A DNA stretch of 64,000 nucleotides from Clarkia xantiana subsp. parviflora (taxonomy: Eukaryota > Streptophyta > Magnoliopsida > Myrtales > Onagraceae), in assembly GCA_036873135.1 (NCBI GenBank), contig JAPTYO010000017.1:2976001-3040000 (forward strand), written 5' to 3'. Below are positions 10,172 to 21,739 of this stretch, piece after piece. How positions within the stretch are numbered: position 1 is the first letter of the stretch; every line of letters starts with the position of its first letter. Both the position numbers and the translations under genes were made by a program. The notes under the pieces were generated by a model. The model was not told where the DNA came from. It ran no database searches and saw nothing but the letters and a program-made list of their open reading frames with translations.

Positions 10172-12097
10172 ATATATAGTGTTGCCAAATATATATATGT
10201 ACATATATTTTTGATTGATTATATATCTCTAAATATAGAATCTTGACAAGAAATATATATATGTTTGTGCCGAATTACGTATATACTAGCTACTAACCCC
10301 GCGCACTGCGCGAGTAAGAAAAATGTAAATAAAATAAAAAATAAAGTTCTTTATATATTCTAATTTTTAAATAAAAATACAAAGAATAAGAAAATAATGT
10401 GAAAATGTAAAATTATGCATCAAAAGACTGAAATTAACATAAAGTGATACCTGATACTAAAGAAATACTATACTCAACTAAATTATGGAATTAAGAAATA
10501 AAATTTAGTTAGTGCTAATGTTATATCTTACCTATTAAAATATAATTGATAATTTCGGTGGATGATTTTTTAATTACTATACACAATACAAATGTATATT
10601 TTAAATATAGTGCTTAAATATTTGTTGCGTTCTTTTTTTTTTTTCAATAGTACTTCCTTTTTTTAGTCTAAATATTTTCATTTATAAAATTTTGTATATA
10701 TATATATATAACTGAAGTAACAATTATCATATTGACAATATGTATATATTGTTTGCAAAACATATTCCCTTGTTTATTACATATAAATGTGTTTGTGATT
10801 CTTCATTAATGCAAATAAATTTTCTACAACATTAAATTATTTTCAACATTTTAAAAATTACATTTCATCTCAAAGATAGCAAAATAGTATACTACTTTTT
10901 AGTTGCATTATTCTCCATTTAAGATTAGTTAGTAATAAATCATAAACCAAACAACAACATAGGTAGGCAAAGAGAATAAAATGATTCACAATTACATATT
11001 GTTAGTGAAATATATTAACCCTCTAAAAGAAGTACCTGCAAAAATAAAATAAAACTTGAAATAACGCATAGAAAGTAAGTACAATTAACTCATAAATATA
11101 AACAAAAAAACCACACAATTTATTGAAATTTTTATATAAAAAAGTATATATTTAGCACCACATAATATGTCTTCCTACTTTTCTTGATTGATTAACAACA
11201 TGATTCAATCAAAATAATATTCCAATCTTAAAATGATTAGTCTTGTTCTCCTGGAGTCTTCTATTTCGATATTGCTCAACACTTTGTAAAAGATTGGAAA
11301 AAAAATTAACGGCTTTAAAACCATAAAATGTAGCATTCAAACTCAATAAGAACATGTTCATATTTACCTTAACCTCGAATTTTTATGATGATCGTGTACA
11401 CCCTCTTTATATCGTTAAGTGACGTAAAAACCATGTAAGAAGAATCAAACTGCAAAATCAAAACAAGGAAAACATATATAAACACGCATACTATACTATG
11501 CTAAATAATAAATAACAAAAAATTGAATGAAGCACTAATGAATAATGATGGGTGGTGAACTTTCGTCGTACTGGAGGAATGGAGGTGACTGTGAGTCAGT
11601 AGTGTTGACCGCTTGGAACAGTTAATGTTAGTAAATCCAATGTTATCAAACCGGATCGCTTTTGCTTCTTTTGGTTTAAAATCGCTATCTCCGAGTTTCG
11701 AGTTTACGACAATTGGTTTTGCATTGGAACCAGATTGAATGTAGATGAATTTCTTCTATACAAAGACATGGTGAATAGGGATCTGATTCATCATCTACTA
11801 AGTAGATACAAAATCATGAGTTTGATTAGTACCTTTAGAGACTTTCCGGAATGATGTATACTTGTCGAGCAAGGAACCTCTAATGAATTTGCTTTATCCA
11901 CTTTGTTTAGAACATCAAGAAACATTATAGACTTCACATTCGATGTAGTAGATTCTCTTAATGCCTTCGTCACTTGTTACTTGAAAACACATAGAAATAA
12001 TGATATTATTTAATCTTAAACAATTTTCATTGTTCTAAAAATGAAAAGGCTAACATGAAAGAATTAGCATACCGATTGGATTCTCAGTAGTCCTTTC
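10172..12097. other. AT-rich non-coding DNA between element A and the copia LTR; possible Helitron body
   Basis: The stretch is strongly AT-rich, with poly-T and TA runs (for example 10630-10650 and 10695-10712). It has no coding sequence I can recognise. The only structured part is the GC-rich hairpin near 10286-10315, described separately. If that is a Helitron 3' end, the Helitron body would run rightwards into this stretch; I could not find the 5' end. Confidence 0.5.
10286..10316 (-). mobile_element. Possible Helitron 3' terminus (hairpin plus CTAG)
   Basis: On the minus strand a GC-rich palindrome (CGCGCAGTGCGCG) is followed after about ten bases by CTAG and then T. This is the layout of a plant Helitron 3' end: a hairpin, a short spacer, CTRR, then insertion between A and T. 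The rest of the element would be non-autonomous and AT-rich. No 5' TC end was identified, so this is tentative. Confidence 0.5.
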
Positions 12098-12675
12098 TGT
12101 TAGCATTGGTGATAGGGCGCCGTAAATGGAAGCCCGTTAATATGTATATGCTACCTAAGACAATTGGGTAAATATCACATTAAGGAAAATTGGCTAGACC
12201 TAAATTCCAATTGACATGAGATGCCCAGAATTGGGCCTCCATTATACACTAGGCCGACCGAATATTATAGGTAGCTTTGCTCCTCCTATAAATAGAGAAT
12301 GTTAGGGGTTTTATTAATGTAAATCATAATTCCTCCTTTGTGGTAATTTAAGAGAAAAATCTCATCCCTAAACTCTCCTATTTTGGCCGAACCACATAGA
12401 ACACCAAGGGTGTGCCAGTTTGCTCTGAGCAAACACTCTGAAGATCTGTCCCTGCCAAGAATCAATCAGAGGCTTTGCTGTGGATACTATACCGCGTAGG
12501 GCTTCCCTAACAAGAAACTCTATGGGTGCCATCTGGTGGATCGAGAAATCCCTTCAGAAAGATCTTGGGATTACGGAAAGTGATTAAGGTATGTGCACAT
12601 CTTCCGCTACGTAATCTTGATTACTAGCATGTATCGTATTTAAGTTTCAGTAGTATTTAGCCCCGTAATCCAACA
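12098..12675 (+). repeat. 5' LTR of a Ty1/copia-type element
   Basis: It ends CCAACA directly before a tRNA-Met primer site. The likely start is TGTTAGCATTGG at 12098, giving about 578 bp, but the start rests on the TG alone because no second copy of this LTR is in the window. A TATA box (CCTATAAATAGAGAATG) lies near 12284-12300, followed by a leader with AAATCTCATCCC. I assign it to the copia element whose pol pieces lie at 25712-26477 and 61743-63176 because strand and order agree; that link is inferred. Confidence 0.65.
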
Positions 12676-12676
12676 G

Positions 12677-12690
12677 TGGTATCAGAGCCT
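12677..12690 (+). other. Primer binding site for initiator tRNA-Met
   Basis: TGGTATCAGAGCCT lies one base after the LTR end. It is complementary to the 3' end of plant initiator tRNA-Met, the usual primer of Ty1/copia elements. Confidence 0.9.
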
Positions 12691-15600
12691 GTGCTAGGAG
12701 TTCATGATTTTGATAAATTGATGTTCTTAATTTTACAATTAGTGAAAATTTAAAATTTCTGATTTTTACAATTGTTGGTGCCGAAATTTTCATGATGTTC
12801 TAAGTAAAATTTGAAGTTCATGATTTTCAAGAAGAATGTGACTTTATCAAAATCAAACATTGGATTGTAGATCTTAGTAAAATTTGATCTTGAAATTTGA
12901 CCACTTGTTTCCAATTTGATGTTTCGGCCGAATCCTAATTGAAATTACAAGGTAATTTTTTTAATTTATTAGGCCCCAAGTTTACTAGTTTCGGCCTAAA
13001 TATATCCTAAAATATTGTTTGCTATATTTTAATTTTTTTTATTAAAGGTAACAATATATCTATAATTGGAAATATATGGATAGATTCACACAATATATAG
13101 AAATATATATAACTATCAATATGCCTAGATAAATTATAGGGATAAATATATCATTGATAGAATTAATTGCCTAAAAGATTAAGAAAATATATTGTCAGTA
13201 TATTTGTTTCCCTATTAAAGATATTGACAATAAATAAATATATATATAGATGTAGACGAATTATATATATGCAATATAGGAAATTATTTTACATAATTAA
13301 TATTTCTTGGTGGCTATGTTAAGTTTTTAGTGGATTTTAAAACCCCACTTAGCCCACAAAAAATATTTCAGCTGAACCCTATGGGTTCAATGGGCCGGTC
13401 CAATTTGCAAAACCGGTGCGGGTTAAACCTATCAGGGTTTTCTTAATTGGTTCGACCTAGTCGGATCGGGTCGGACCGGGGTGTCTAAGTGAATCTAACC
13501 GAACCGATTTTGAGTGATGAACCGAACCGGATTTTAAAATAAAACCGGCCCGAACCGAACAAGATTTATGGAACCGAACCGAACCGGATTGAACCGAAAT
13601 TGACTGAACTGAACTGGATTTTTCAAAATCGAATTCAATTCAATTAATAAAAAGGGATGGTCAAATTTTAAAATCCATATGTTTTCGAACTTTAAATTAG
13701 CCTACACAGTGCTCCAAGGTTTAAAATTTTCACGTTTTAGTTGAACCTTAATGCTTAGTTTCGATTATGGGGATGGATCTAAAAAATGCATGAATTTGGG
13801 ACTGAATTAATTAGAGGGCTGAATTGCAATTGTTTACTTTTCGTCACATATATTTATTAGAACTGTCGTCTTGACTATGTCAAGCTAGCTGGAAATTGCA
13901 TGTTGGGGGCGGAGCCCTGGTTAAATATATGGTTTGCGCGCTGGGATAGACATGTTATGATGGTTGCAATTGCCTAAGATTCATGTCTAGAAACTCACAT
14001 GATTGACTGTAAGCATGAATTACAAGTCAGACCCTAATATTTTAAAATGTTTTAAAAATGAAAACCAGTCGCCAAATATGCATGTTTGATGTGGAAGTTT
14101 CATGTATGACATGTATTCTTGAATGTTGAGGATGTAGCCGCATGTAATAGTTTACTTATAAAGTAGAATTATATATATGCTCGCATGAGTTCCTCCGAAC
14201 ATTAGACGCATGACGCGTATGCATGATATGTGGTTTGGATGATGAATTTGGTTTGCTATGATGATTTACTTGTGAAGAGAATTGTTTATGCATGCGTAAA
14301 TTCATCGGAATATTTTTAAAAAAACAAAAGGGCATTGGGAAAGCCAAGATCGAGTATGCTTATTTTTAAAATTCCCGTTTCGGTAATTTGCGATCAAAAC
14401 CGTTTTAAAAGACTGATCTATTGGATCGAAGACGACGGTAATGTGAACTCTTTCACAACCCCCTTCCCTCGGTTTACAGGCGGTCGGTTGGTTTAGATGG
14501 CTGAGGAAACATTATTTGTCGTATTCCATCTTAATAGATATCCGATGTATGCAATTCTTTCTCAAAATGCTATTGTCTCCCTGAATGTGCATGATTATCA
14601 ATGTGTTAGTTTTCATGGCTGAGTCGGTACACTTCTATGAACATCGCAATCCGGATGATATGAATTATGATGAATGGAATGACGGTGTTAAGGATATCCT
14701 TATTGCTGCGGACGTTGATGACCGAATCAATCCGAAAGCAAAGAGGATCGACACGGACGAATATGGAAAACCATACATCTACAACAGCAAGAAAAGGTTG
14801 AGGAAAGATCGAACAACACGATGATGAATTTACTCGAAACTGTCAGTTGAGGTAGAGCAAGAATTTATGGAGAACAACGCATTGCATCTTTGGTGTTTCA
14901 TACGCCTTCGCTACGGCGGATGAAAGCCCGCTAAAGGAAAAGACCTCATGGCAGAATACTACAGTATTCTATGCAATGATGGCAGTGTTATAACCGTTCA
15001 TGATCCCGCTGACGAAATAGACGTATGGATAATGGCTCGGAAAGTAATGCAGATGTTTCCTCTTTCATGGTTTGCTAACGATAATGGACTCACACGTCTA
15101 ATCACATCGATTAAGACAATCGTGGATCTGTACGAGGCCGACCATGGAGAAGAAAACATTTCCAAAGAACCGAGGCAACCGATGACAGATTCGATGGTCT
15201 TCGGAAATGCTTGGCTAACCCCAGCAACAAAATGTCTAAACGATGATCCGGTGCGACAACCACTGATGATACATGTGCCGTAAAAGGTACGCCTCGTTTT
15301 CCACACATACATAGAACCGTAAAACCTTTTATTTGATGCAGGACATCTGATGAAATTCACTTGTGAATTCTTTTCAGATGAAATGCTGAACGTGGTTGAG
15401 ACTGCCTGTCTATCTTACCTTCATTATAGCTTCAATCTATGATCTGAGACCTTATTATTGTTATTGATGGATTTCCTATTGTTCGTTTGATGTTTGAATT
15501 TTGGTTGATTGAGATTCAGATTTATTGAATGAAGTAGTTTCCATTCGATTCGAAATGTGATCTACTTGTCAAAATTAATCGACCCGGTTAAACGGGATCG

Positions 15601-16325
15601 ATCCGAAATTAAGTAAAAACCGAAATATCTGCCAGTGCACTTGGTCGGATCAAAAAAATATACACACTCTCCTTCATCTAATATCGTGAAAATGAAAATA
15701 CCGTTAATATCCATCGATTGCGTAGGTCTAAGTGAACCCTTTCTTATTTGTTGGTACTCCATTATAGGATAAATTTCATAATGATGAACATGTGCGAAAC
15801 CGTTTGGATTAAATTAATTTGAATTATGGAAACGAAACGATTTATACCAAGGGTTAAACCTGGTAATAGGCACCACGTGCGCATGTACCTCGAAAGATGG
15901 AACACATCGTTTCAAAGTACGAATTTAATAATGAAGTGTTTTAATGAATGAATGCTGAATTTTCATTTGCCACCCTTTGGGAATAACTCATTTAATACTT
16001 ATACGACGAAAAGAGGTATGATTCACAAGTTACCACGAACTAAAGTATCAACTGACGCACAAGGCGAAAGCCCAATACACAGTTCAGAGATGTATAAAGC
16101 CTTTGAGATGAGTTAGCAAATGAAATGGATGAAGTCGGTAAAATGACTCTCCTACTATACGCCTTGAACGACAATTTTGGCAAGGCATTCGTATCCATAA
16201 CACACTTCAACATGCAGGGTTTGAAAATATAATGTTAGAGTTGAACAACCGACGTTCCCTATGGGATGAAAAATAGTTGACTCACATCAATGTAGAACTA
16301 TGTTCCAATAAAATCGGTCAAACAC
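12691..16325 (+). other. Decayed copia leader and gag region; no intact gene
   Basis: The interior runs from the primer site to the insertion point of element F. The first 1.8 kb is AT-rich leader. A block near 13380-13630 is dense in variants of GAACCGAACCGG. Short open stretches at 14585-14824 and 14948-15283 give proteins I do not recognise. Near 16090-16310 a broken frame reads EMDEVGKM, LLLYALNDNFGKAF and MLELNNRRSLWDEK. These weakly recall a copia gag capsid end (a two-strand 'LLxxLPxxF' segment followed by a 'LLNEExRR' segment). That would fit the element order, but the match is weak. Confidence 0.4.
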
Positions 16326-17064
16326 TGATGGATATACGCCCAATTTGAACCCGTTGACTTCCGAATCGTTTTATTTTGATCACCCCGCTAATGATTATAA
16401 ATTTAAACTTCGACCCAAACACCCCGCCGAAACACCAACGGTCCGGACGAGGCGAAAATACTCGTCCGGACCGCGACGAACTCACCTAGGTGAGGTCGGG
16501 TGGCCACACCCGACCTCCCCTAGGGGAGATCGGGTGGGCAAACCCGATCTCCACTAGGGAGGGGTTGGGTGGCCACACCCAACCCCTACCCTTGGGGGTC
16601 GGATTTTCTCCCCCCCCCCAAGGGCCCCGACACCGTTTCCCGACTCCCGTACTCAGTTTATTTCCGCCAACCTCTCTGTGCTTTAAGGTTTTAATTATGT
16701 GATCAAAGGCTAATTAATTGTGTTTAAAGGTTAACGATGTCATTAAGCCACCTTAATGACACCGTTGCCTATAAACACAACCCTTCCACCATTCATTTGG
16801 AAATCTTGGCCATTTATGCAATTTTAGCTCTGGCATCTCTCTAACTTTATCTCTCTAAAGAAGACGTACTGACTTAAGCATCGGAGAGGGTTCATCAAGC
16901 ACCACCCCCTCCTCCGTGCTTGATATTGCCCCTTTTGCAGGGCGAAGGGAGAAGAAGGAAAGGAACAGAACGACCGTACCCAGAAAGCACAGGATCCGCT
17001 AGTTCACCAGTGAGGAGTAGGATTTAGGCCGACAACCCGTTGACCTAAAACTTAGAACCTAACA
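16326..17064 (+). repeat. 5' LTR of element F (739 bp)
   Basis: It starts TGATGGATATACGCCC and ends CCTAACA one base before the primer site. Its first 130 or so bases match 25573-25711. It contains GC-rich inverted blocks (for example GGTCGGGTGGCCACACCCGA near 16495) and a TATA box (CCTATAAACACAAC near 16770). The end segment (GCATCGGAGAGGG ... CCCCTTTTGCAGG) is the same type as in the LTRs of D and E and of the LTR at 63398. Confidence 0.88.
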
Positions 17065-17065
17065 C

Positions 17066-17081
17066 TTGGCGCCGTCCGTGG
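17066..17081 (+). other. Primer binding site of element F
   Basis: TTGGCGCCGTCCGTGG follows the LTR after one base. It is nearly identical to the primer sites of A, C and D, so this non-autonomous element would use the same primer as the autonomous ones. Confidence 0.75.
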
Positions 17082-17112
17082 GTTTCGAATAGAAAGCCTG
17101 GCAATCACAAGA

Positions 17113-18691
17113 GTGATGACGAATAGCTTAGCGTCTAGACATAACCGCCCACCTGGGGGCAATAGGCGAGAGAGACAGCCTATACCTCTAGCAAGGCAGC
17201 CTAACCCAGAGAAACAGCCTGTACACCCAGAGCCTCAGGTAGCCCCACAGGCACCCCAGCCTAACAACCAGGAAGGAGGACCTTCACGCCAACTGGGGCT
17301 GAGTCTTCCAGAGCCTCAACTCCGTTGGCTAGGAGAACAACAAGAGAGGGGGAGCAACAAGGAGCAATGCACGGCACCTCCTCAGGGATACTACTATGAG
17401 GCACAACCTCAAGGATATCCATATGGAATGCCGGCTCAAAGGAACGACAATCGCGCCCACACAACCAACACAAGGCCTGCATACTCACAAGGAGCACATA
17501 CAGTGACTCCGGGGTTGATGAGCGCATTGGATGAGCTACTAGCCTATAGAGAGACTCTGAGGAACAGGCAGGGAAGGCAACAACAGCATGAAGAAGAAGA
17601 AGTTCATGAGGAAGAACAAACCCCAGAGGAAGAACACCACTCGCACCCTCCAACAGGCCAGCGAGAAGAACAAAGAAGAGATAACCAAAGGCCACCCCCA
17701 GAGGGAAGGCAGCAGTTTGTGCCTCCAAGGCAGCAAAAGACACAGCAGGACGCCAGGGCATACACCCCGCTGGAGGCAGTTAGACAGGCAAGACCTCCAA
17801 GGAGGCAGGAATTCCACCAAGTACCCCAACAGGGATATCAGGGATACGCCTACAGCCCGTACCACCGCGGACAAGGGATCCCAGCAAGCCCATTTTACAA
17901 TTATGGAGGATATCAGAGAGACTATACTCCAACGCCGGTGATGATTACCCCGGAGGAGATAGAAGCCATGATAGTAAGGAAGATGAGTGAGTCAAAGAGG
18001 AACGGACTGCACTGCCTGAGTGACAACACAAACCACCCCTTCACGAGGGAGTTGGAAATGAACAAAGTGCCAGACTCCTTGCATACAATACAGATAGCAA
18101 AATACAATGGCAAGGGAGACCCTTTAGAGCACATTCAGCAGCATGAAGCCTCTCTATTCGGGAGAACTACTGATGACCGCTACAAGGCACTCTTATTTCC
18201 AAACACCCTATCATGGGTGGCGTCACATTGGTTCTTTAGCCTACCTACTGAGAGCATCCACTCATGGGCGCAGCTAAAGGCGAAGTTTCTTCAGAGATAC
18301 CTAGGAGAAAGGAAGCTACTCAAAGGAACAGGGTCCCTAGATGATGTGAAGCAAGAAAATGATGAATCTTTGGCTGATTACTACACTAGGTTCAACCAGA
18401 ACATAGCAGACATACAGGGCGACATCACCGATGGTGAAATAATATGAGCCTTCATAAGAAACCTAGGCCGCTTCGGGTCCACATTGGCGGAAAAGATGGC
18501 CAAAAAACCTGCAAGCACCTTGGAGGAGCTAGCAGGGAGAGTGAAAACTCATATAGACCTAGAGAGGCACATGATGAGTAAAAAAAGCCAAGATTCAAGC
18601 AGCAAAGGAGGACAATACAAAGCAGAATAAGGGAAAGCCACCTCAGGCACCTCAACCCATAAGGCAACAAGAGTGGCGTCCGCCTCAGTAA
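17113..18691 (+). pseudogene. gag: Element F gag (first Gag module)
   Basis: It starts at the Met at 17113, about 30 bases after the primer site. The N-terminal 260 residues are rich in Pro, Gln, Glu and Arg. A short conserved segment TPGLMSALDELLAYRETLRN recurs in element E. The capsid-like core has GDPLEHIQQHEASLFGRT, WFFSLPTESIHSW, LKAKFLQRYLGERKLLKGT and DESLADYYTRFNQN. It ends with a helix-rich tail (TLEELAGRVKTHIDLER). Breaks: CGA to TGA at 18445-18447, a one-base shift near 18580, and a TAA at 18689-18691 where CAA is likely; past it the frame continues into the protease part. The product is the particle shell. Confidence 0.85.
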
Positions 18692-19700
18692 AGAAATCAG
18701 ATGGGTGAGCCATTGAAGGCTAGGGAGATAAATGTTATCAAGTTCATACCATTGAACACCACCCCAGCAGTAGTCCTGAGAGAGATTAGAAACCAGAAAT
18801 TATGGTCGCCCCCCGGAAGATGGAGAGCGCTAATGGTAGGGACACACAAGGATAGATGGTGTGATAACCATGAGGCATATGGGCATGATACGAACGAATG
18901 CTTTAGCTTGAAGCTAATTATCAAAAATATCATCCAGAGAGGGGAGCTAAAACAGTTTGTTGATCCCGGTGGCAATAGCATACAACTAGGGCCATCATAC
19001 AAGGATAAAGGCAAAGACGAGGTAGATTATAATCCTCCACCTAACAAAAGGGGTACTATAAACATGATACATGGAGGAGTGGCATCGGGTGGCCCAACAG
19101 CTAATGCAAGGGAGGTTTATGCATCCAAGCTGAGCTCAGTACCAAAGTGGAGAAAGAGACCACGAGAAGGAGAGGAGATGAAGATTGAGTTTTCGGAAAA
19201 GGACAAGAGTCATATTGTCTTCCTGCATGATGATGCTTTAGTCATCACAATGGACATCGATAACTTCGATGTGAAAAGAATACTGGTAGATGGGGGCAGC
19301 TCTGCAGACCTCCTAAGCCTATGGGTTCTGGAAGAGATAGGAAAAACAAAGGCAGACATCAAACCAGTCAACTTCCATCTGGTTGGCTTCTCAGGGGCAA
19401 CAAGTTATCCCCTAGGAATGATAACCCTGCCAGTGACCATGGGCCAAGGATGGACACAGCTGAGAGTGAACGTCAACTTCATGGTGGTTGAAAGCTTGGG
19501 AGCCTACAACGGGATCCTAGGAAGAACAACCATAATCCCATATGAAATTGTGCCATCTACCGTGCATCAGAAGCTGAAGTATATCACTGAAAACGGAATT
19601 GGGGAAGTCTTGGGTGATCAACGCACTGCAAGGCAATGCTACGTCAACTCCATGAGACGTGGATCGCACAAGTCAGACACAGTGGCTATGGTCATGACCG
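18692..19700 (+). CDS. Element F zinc knuckle and aspartic protease
   Basis: It is in frame with the gag end, and the first Met is at 18701. A zinc knuckle of C-x2-H-x4-H-x4-C form (CDNHEAYGHDTNEC) lies near residues 49-62. It is followed by the linker GTINMIHGGVASGG, which is shared with A (GTINVIHGGFAAGG), and the protease: HDDALVITMDIDNFDVKRIL, VDGGSSADLL near residue 199, SYPLGMITLPV, YNGILGRTTI, VPSTVHQKLKY. This is the retroviral-type pepsin fold, expected to work as a dimer on Gag. No RT follows it; the frame instead runs into a second gag-like module. It is open from 18692 to 20251. Confidence 0.85.
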
Positions 19701-20458
19701 GGGCCATCCAAGGCAAAGAGAAGATGATGAAGAGACTAAGGCAAGGAAAGATGAAAAAGGGAGTTACACTCCGCCTGAGTGGGCAGTTCTTTCAAGGACT
19801 AGCTAAGAAGAAGCAGAGAGGTAAGGCTGTAAAGGTAACAAGCATACCTTGGCAGCCAGAGAATGCAGAAGGAAGGAGAACAAGGGACTCCATTGAAAAG
19901 GGTTTCCGACACATAGACGACATCAAGCAAATGCCAAAGGAGTCCATATCAAGCTACTTTGGGAGATTCTTCAGCTATGGTGCAAGCATGGACATCACAA
20001 GAAGAGAGGCCGTAAGGGCCTTCCTTAGAAACATGCATCCAACCTCAATCGAAGCATATGGAGGGCTCTATGAGGTGGTCATGACAAGCACAATGAGGGA
20101 GCTCAAAGAGAGGCTGGACAAGGCATTCGGAAAAGAGATAGAGCAATGCGAAAAAGTCCTTGAAGAAGGAAGACTGACTGACACACTGGAAGGAGGTGTA
20201 AACTTCAAATTCACACCCCTCACGACAAAGATAGAAGAAATTTTTCAGGAGTAACTCAAAGAAGAGCTACCAAAATACAAGGAGGAGGGCAAGGCCTTCT
20301 TAGGAAGAGATGCACAGGGTTGGTGCGAATACCATGGGACTTGGGGGCACCAAACCAATGATTGCATGGTATTGAAGATAGAAGTGGAAGAGATGATTTA
20401 CAAAGGATGCCTAAAGGAGTACGTGGCAACAGACACACTCACCACCCCATATCCTTAG
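19701..20458 (+). pseudogene. Element F second Gag-like module (Gag') after the protease
   Basis: This is the same reading frame as the protease. Its core, DDIKQMPKESISSYFGRF, AVRAFLRNM and STMRELKERLDKAFGKE, lines up with the F gag capsid end DDVKQENDESLADYYTRF, AFIRNL and TLEELAGRVKTHID. It then has FTPLTTKIEEI and a second zinc knuckle, WCEYHGTWGHQTNDC, followed by MVLKIEVEEMIYKG. Element E has the same module in the same place. A TAA at 20252-20254 interrupts it, but the frame is otherwise open to a TAG at 20456-20458. I infer a duplicated capsid C-terminal and nucleocapsid unit fused after the protease. The role is unknown; packaging or hijacking of a helper particle are guesses. Confidence 0.75.
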
Positions 20459-20724
20459 TTTTATATTCAGCACTTTGCATGTTCAAACATTTTAAGTTTT
20501 CCAAAAACAACTTTTGAGAAGGAGAACTCAAGAAGTTACTCCGACTCTACAACTATCTTTGATTTCCTCCAAAGGGCATCTTGATCCATCCAAGGCACCC
20601 CGAATGTACATAAAGCATGAATGCTACTAATGAAGTAGAAGTTACTCAAAAGTATCTTTCAAAGAAGGTGGTGATATAAAAATTATGTTATCCTTACACA
20701 GATATGACTTCCAAGTCAACAACA

Positions 20725-21306
20725 CCCTTAACGCCCCCAAGAGCGTATCTTGAGAGTAGTTTTCATACTACGAACTTCGACGCCCCCAAGAGCGTATCTT
20801 GAGAGTAGTTTTCACACTACGAACTTCGACGCCCCCAAGAGCGTATCTTGAGAGTAGTTTTCATACTACGAACTTCGACGCCCCCAAGAGCGTATCTTGA
20901 GAGTGGTTTCCAAAAACTACGAACTTCGACGCCCCCAAGAGCATATCTTGAGAGTGGTTTCTAAAAACTACGACCTTCGACGCCCCCAAGAGCGTATCTT
21001 GAGGTAGATTTCAAACTACCAGATTCGACGCCCCCAAGAGCGTATCTTGAGAGTGGTTTCTAAAAACTACGACCTTCGACGCCCCCAAGAGCGTATCTTG
21101 AGGTAGATTTCAAACTACCAGATTCGACGCCACCAAGAGCGTATCTTGAGGTAGATTTCAAACTACCAGATTCGACGCCCACCAGGAGCGTATCTTTGGT
21201 CTAACTTGCGCCCTCCGGGAGCCTATCCTGTGAAACGTTAAGTGCCCTCCGAGAGTCTGTCTTGTGAACAAATTCGACGCCCACCAAGAGCGTATCTTTG
21301 GTCTAA
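20725..21306 (+). repeat. Tandem repeats (about 49 bp, later shorter units) in element F
   Basis: Around ten copies of CGCCCCCAAGAGCGTATCTT followed by GAGAGTAGTTTTCATACTAC or shorter variants, with CGAACTTCGA at the joints. They lie between the sense polyprotein and the 3' end of the antisense gene, the same place as the arrays of A-E but with a different unit. Confidence 0.9.
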
Positions 21307-21735
21307 CAGTACCATATACACCATTTAAAGGGTATCAGAAGAGATCATTACACCATACTAAGAAGGATTCCATGAGAAAATAATTGCAAAGCAAAGTTGT
21401 ACGAAGAACATATAATGTTTTTTCTTGATGAGACAGCAGGTATGATGTGAAGGAAAACACAAAAGAAAGATAAGTAAAGGAAAGCACAAGGAAAGGAAGA
21501 GTCCATGATCAAAGGAATATATACAGAAGCATACGAAGTACCCATCAAAGGCAGGTGTCCCACACACCATGCATACCACAACCAAAGGCAGGTGTTCCAC
21601 ACACCGCCAACACAACCATGCAAAGAAGGAAAGCAACAAAACATCCCAAGTATAGCAATCCCAAAATGAACTCGACCTATCAAGGGGAGAAACACTCAAC
21701 CCATTAAAGGGGAGGAAAAGTAAAGTCTTATATAC
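21307..21735. other. Spacer between repeats and antisense gene of element F
   Basis: I see no gene here. It holds a loose direct repeat of AAAGGCAGGTGTCCCACACA at about 21548 and 21593. It is probably the 3' untranslated part of one or both convergent transcripts. Confidence 0.5.
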
Positions 21736-21739
21736 AAAG

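Noticed and set aside
14585..15283. Host gene with two small exons
   Set aside because: The short frames have no recognisable family and lie between a copia LTR with primer site and a decayed gag-like segment.
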